Shown: positions 63,980 through 64,000 of the stretch, piece after piece
Position numbering within the stretch: the stretch's first letter is position 1
Layout of the letters: each line of letters starts with the position of its first letter
Source: Plantago ovata
Taxonomy: Eukaryota; Streptophyta; Magnoliopsida; Lamiales; Plantaginaceae
NCBI GenBank assembly: GCA_028274465.1
Contig: CM051456.1
Span: 62,854,753 to 62,918,752 of the forward strand
Length of the DNA: 64,000 nucleotides
Direction of reading: 5' to 3'
The notes under the pieces: model-generated
Seen by the model: the letters and a program-made list of their open reading frames with translations, nothing else
Database searches by the model: none
What the model was told of the DNA's origin: nothing
Made by a program: the position numbers and the translations under genes

Positions 63980-63997
63980 CTCGGGTTGCCTCCCGAG
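63980..63997 (-). other. Conserved hairpin with loop AGGCAA (G7)
   Basis: Minus strand CTCGGG-AGGCAA-CCCGAG. Compared with G1 and G2 (TCCGGG/CCCGGA), two stem pairs have changed on both sides and the loop is unchanged. Confidence 0.7.
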
Positions 63998-64000
63998 AAG

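Larger units (their letters stand above)
58613..64000 (-). mobile_element. Divergent Athila-like element G7, 3' part
   Basis: Minus strand, reading from 64000 down: pol-end hairpin, palindrome array, leader intron, intact accessory ORF, second array, 3' UTR with modules, polypurine tract, 3' LTR. Order equals G1 and G4, but the sequence is diverged and the array motif differs. Inserted in the G6 3' LTR with GAACT before it. Confidence 0.88.

Overview
The window is plant heterochromatin built almost entirely of nested LTR retrotransposons. No intact host gene, tRNA, rRNA or CRISPR array was recognised. The repertoire (copia elements of the Sirevirus lineage with a large 'envelope-like' region after pol, plus Athila-like gypsy elements primed by a tRNA-Asp-type site) points to a flowering plant, probably a eudicot; the species cannot be named from sequence alone. 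A run of exactly 100 N (48950-49049) shows this is a scaffold, and at least one junction (36405/36406) is either a real deletion or a misjoin.

Layout. G1 (1-4325, +) is the 3' part of an Athila-like element whose 3' LTR is inserted in Sirevirus S1 (4326-13329, -; envelope-like start, dead pol, dead gag, 5' LTR). Region 13330-16310 is unassigned. G2 (16311-20945, +) has a 5' LTR, PBS and a long gag-protease ORF but no RT, RNase H or integrase. Sirevirus S2 (+) is inserted in G2 at 20946. S2 is itself split by Sirevirus S3 (22876-36405, -), Athila-like G3 (36406-38654, -) and Athila-like G4 (41167-46715, +, perfect GAATA target-site duplication), and runs to the N gap. After the gap come copia element C1 (49050-50630, +), then a nest of Athila-like elements each inserted in the previous one: G5 (50631-52760, +), G6 (52761-58612, +), and G7 (58613-64000, -), which belongs to a divergent subfamily.

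How the parts relate. The Athila-like elements share one plan: LTR starting TGATGAA and ending TTCATCA; PBS TGGCGCCG(T/C)TG(C/T)CGGGGA; gag or gag-like ORF; a hairpin with loop AGGCAA at the end of pol; a GC-rich palindrome array; an intron of about 540 bp; an ORF of the type often called 'putative plant transposon protein'; then a long 3' UTR carrying several hairpin plus polypurine modules. The Sireviruses have about 1.57 kb LTRs, an iMet-type PBS, gag with a CCHC knuckle and coiled coil, protease, integrase, RT and RNase H, and then a hairpin array and an unusually long envelope-like region.

Most interesting signal. Each family carries its own arrays of short palindromes. Athila-like A elements use GGGGCG-N3-CGCCCC, subfamily G7 uses CCAAGCG-N3-CGCTTGG, and Sireviruses use CTGA-N9-TCAG hairpins. 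The GCG-N3-CGC core and its place upstream of the TATA box are kept while the flanking half-site changes. Longer hairpins in the same arrays stay self-complementary although their sequences differ. I suggest, as inference only, that these are docking sites for a protein made by the element itself, perhaps the accessory ORF, in a system analogous to the motif-binding anti-silencing proteins of Arabidopsis VANDAL transposons.
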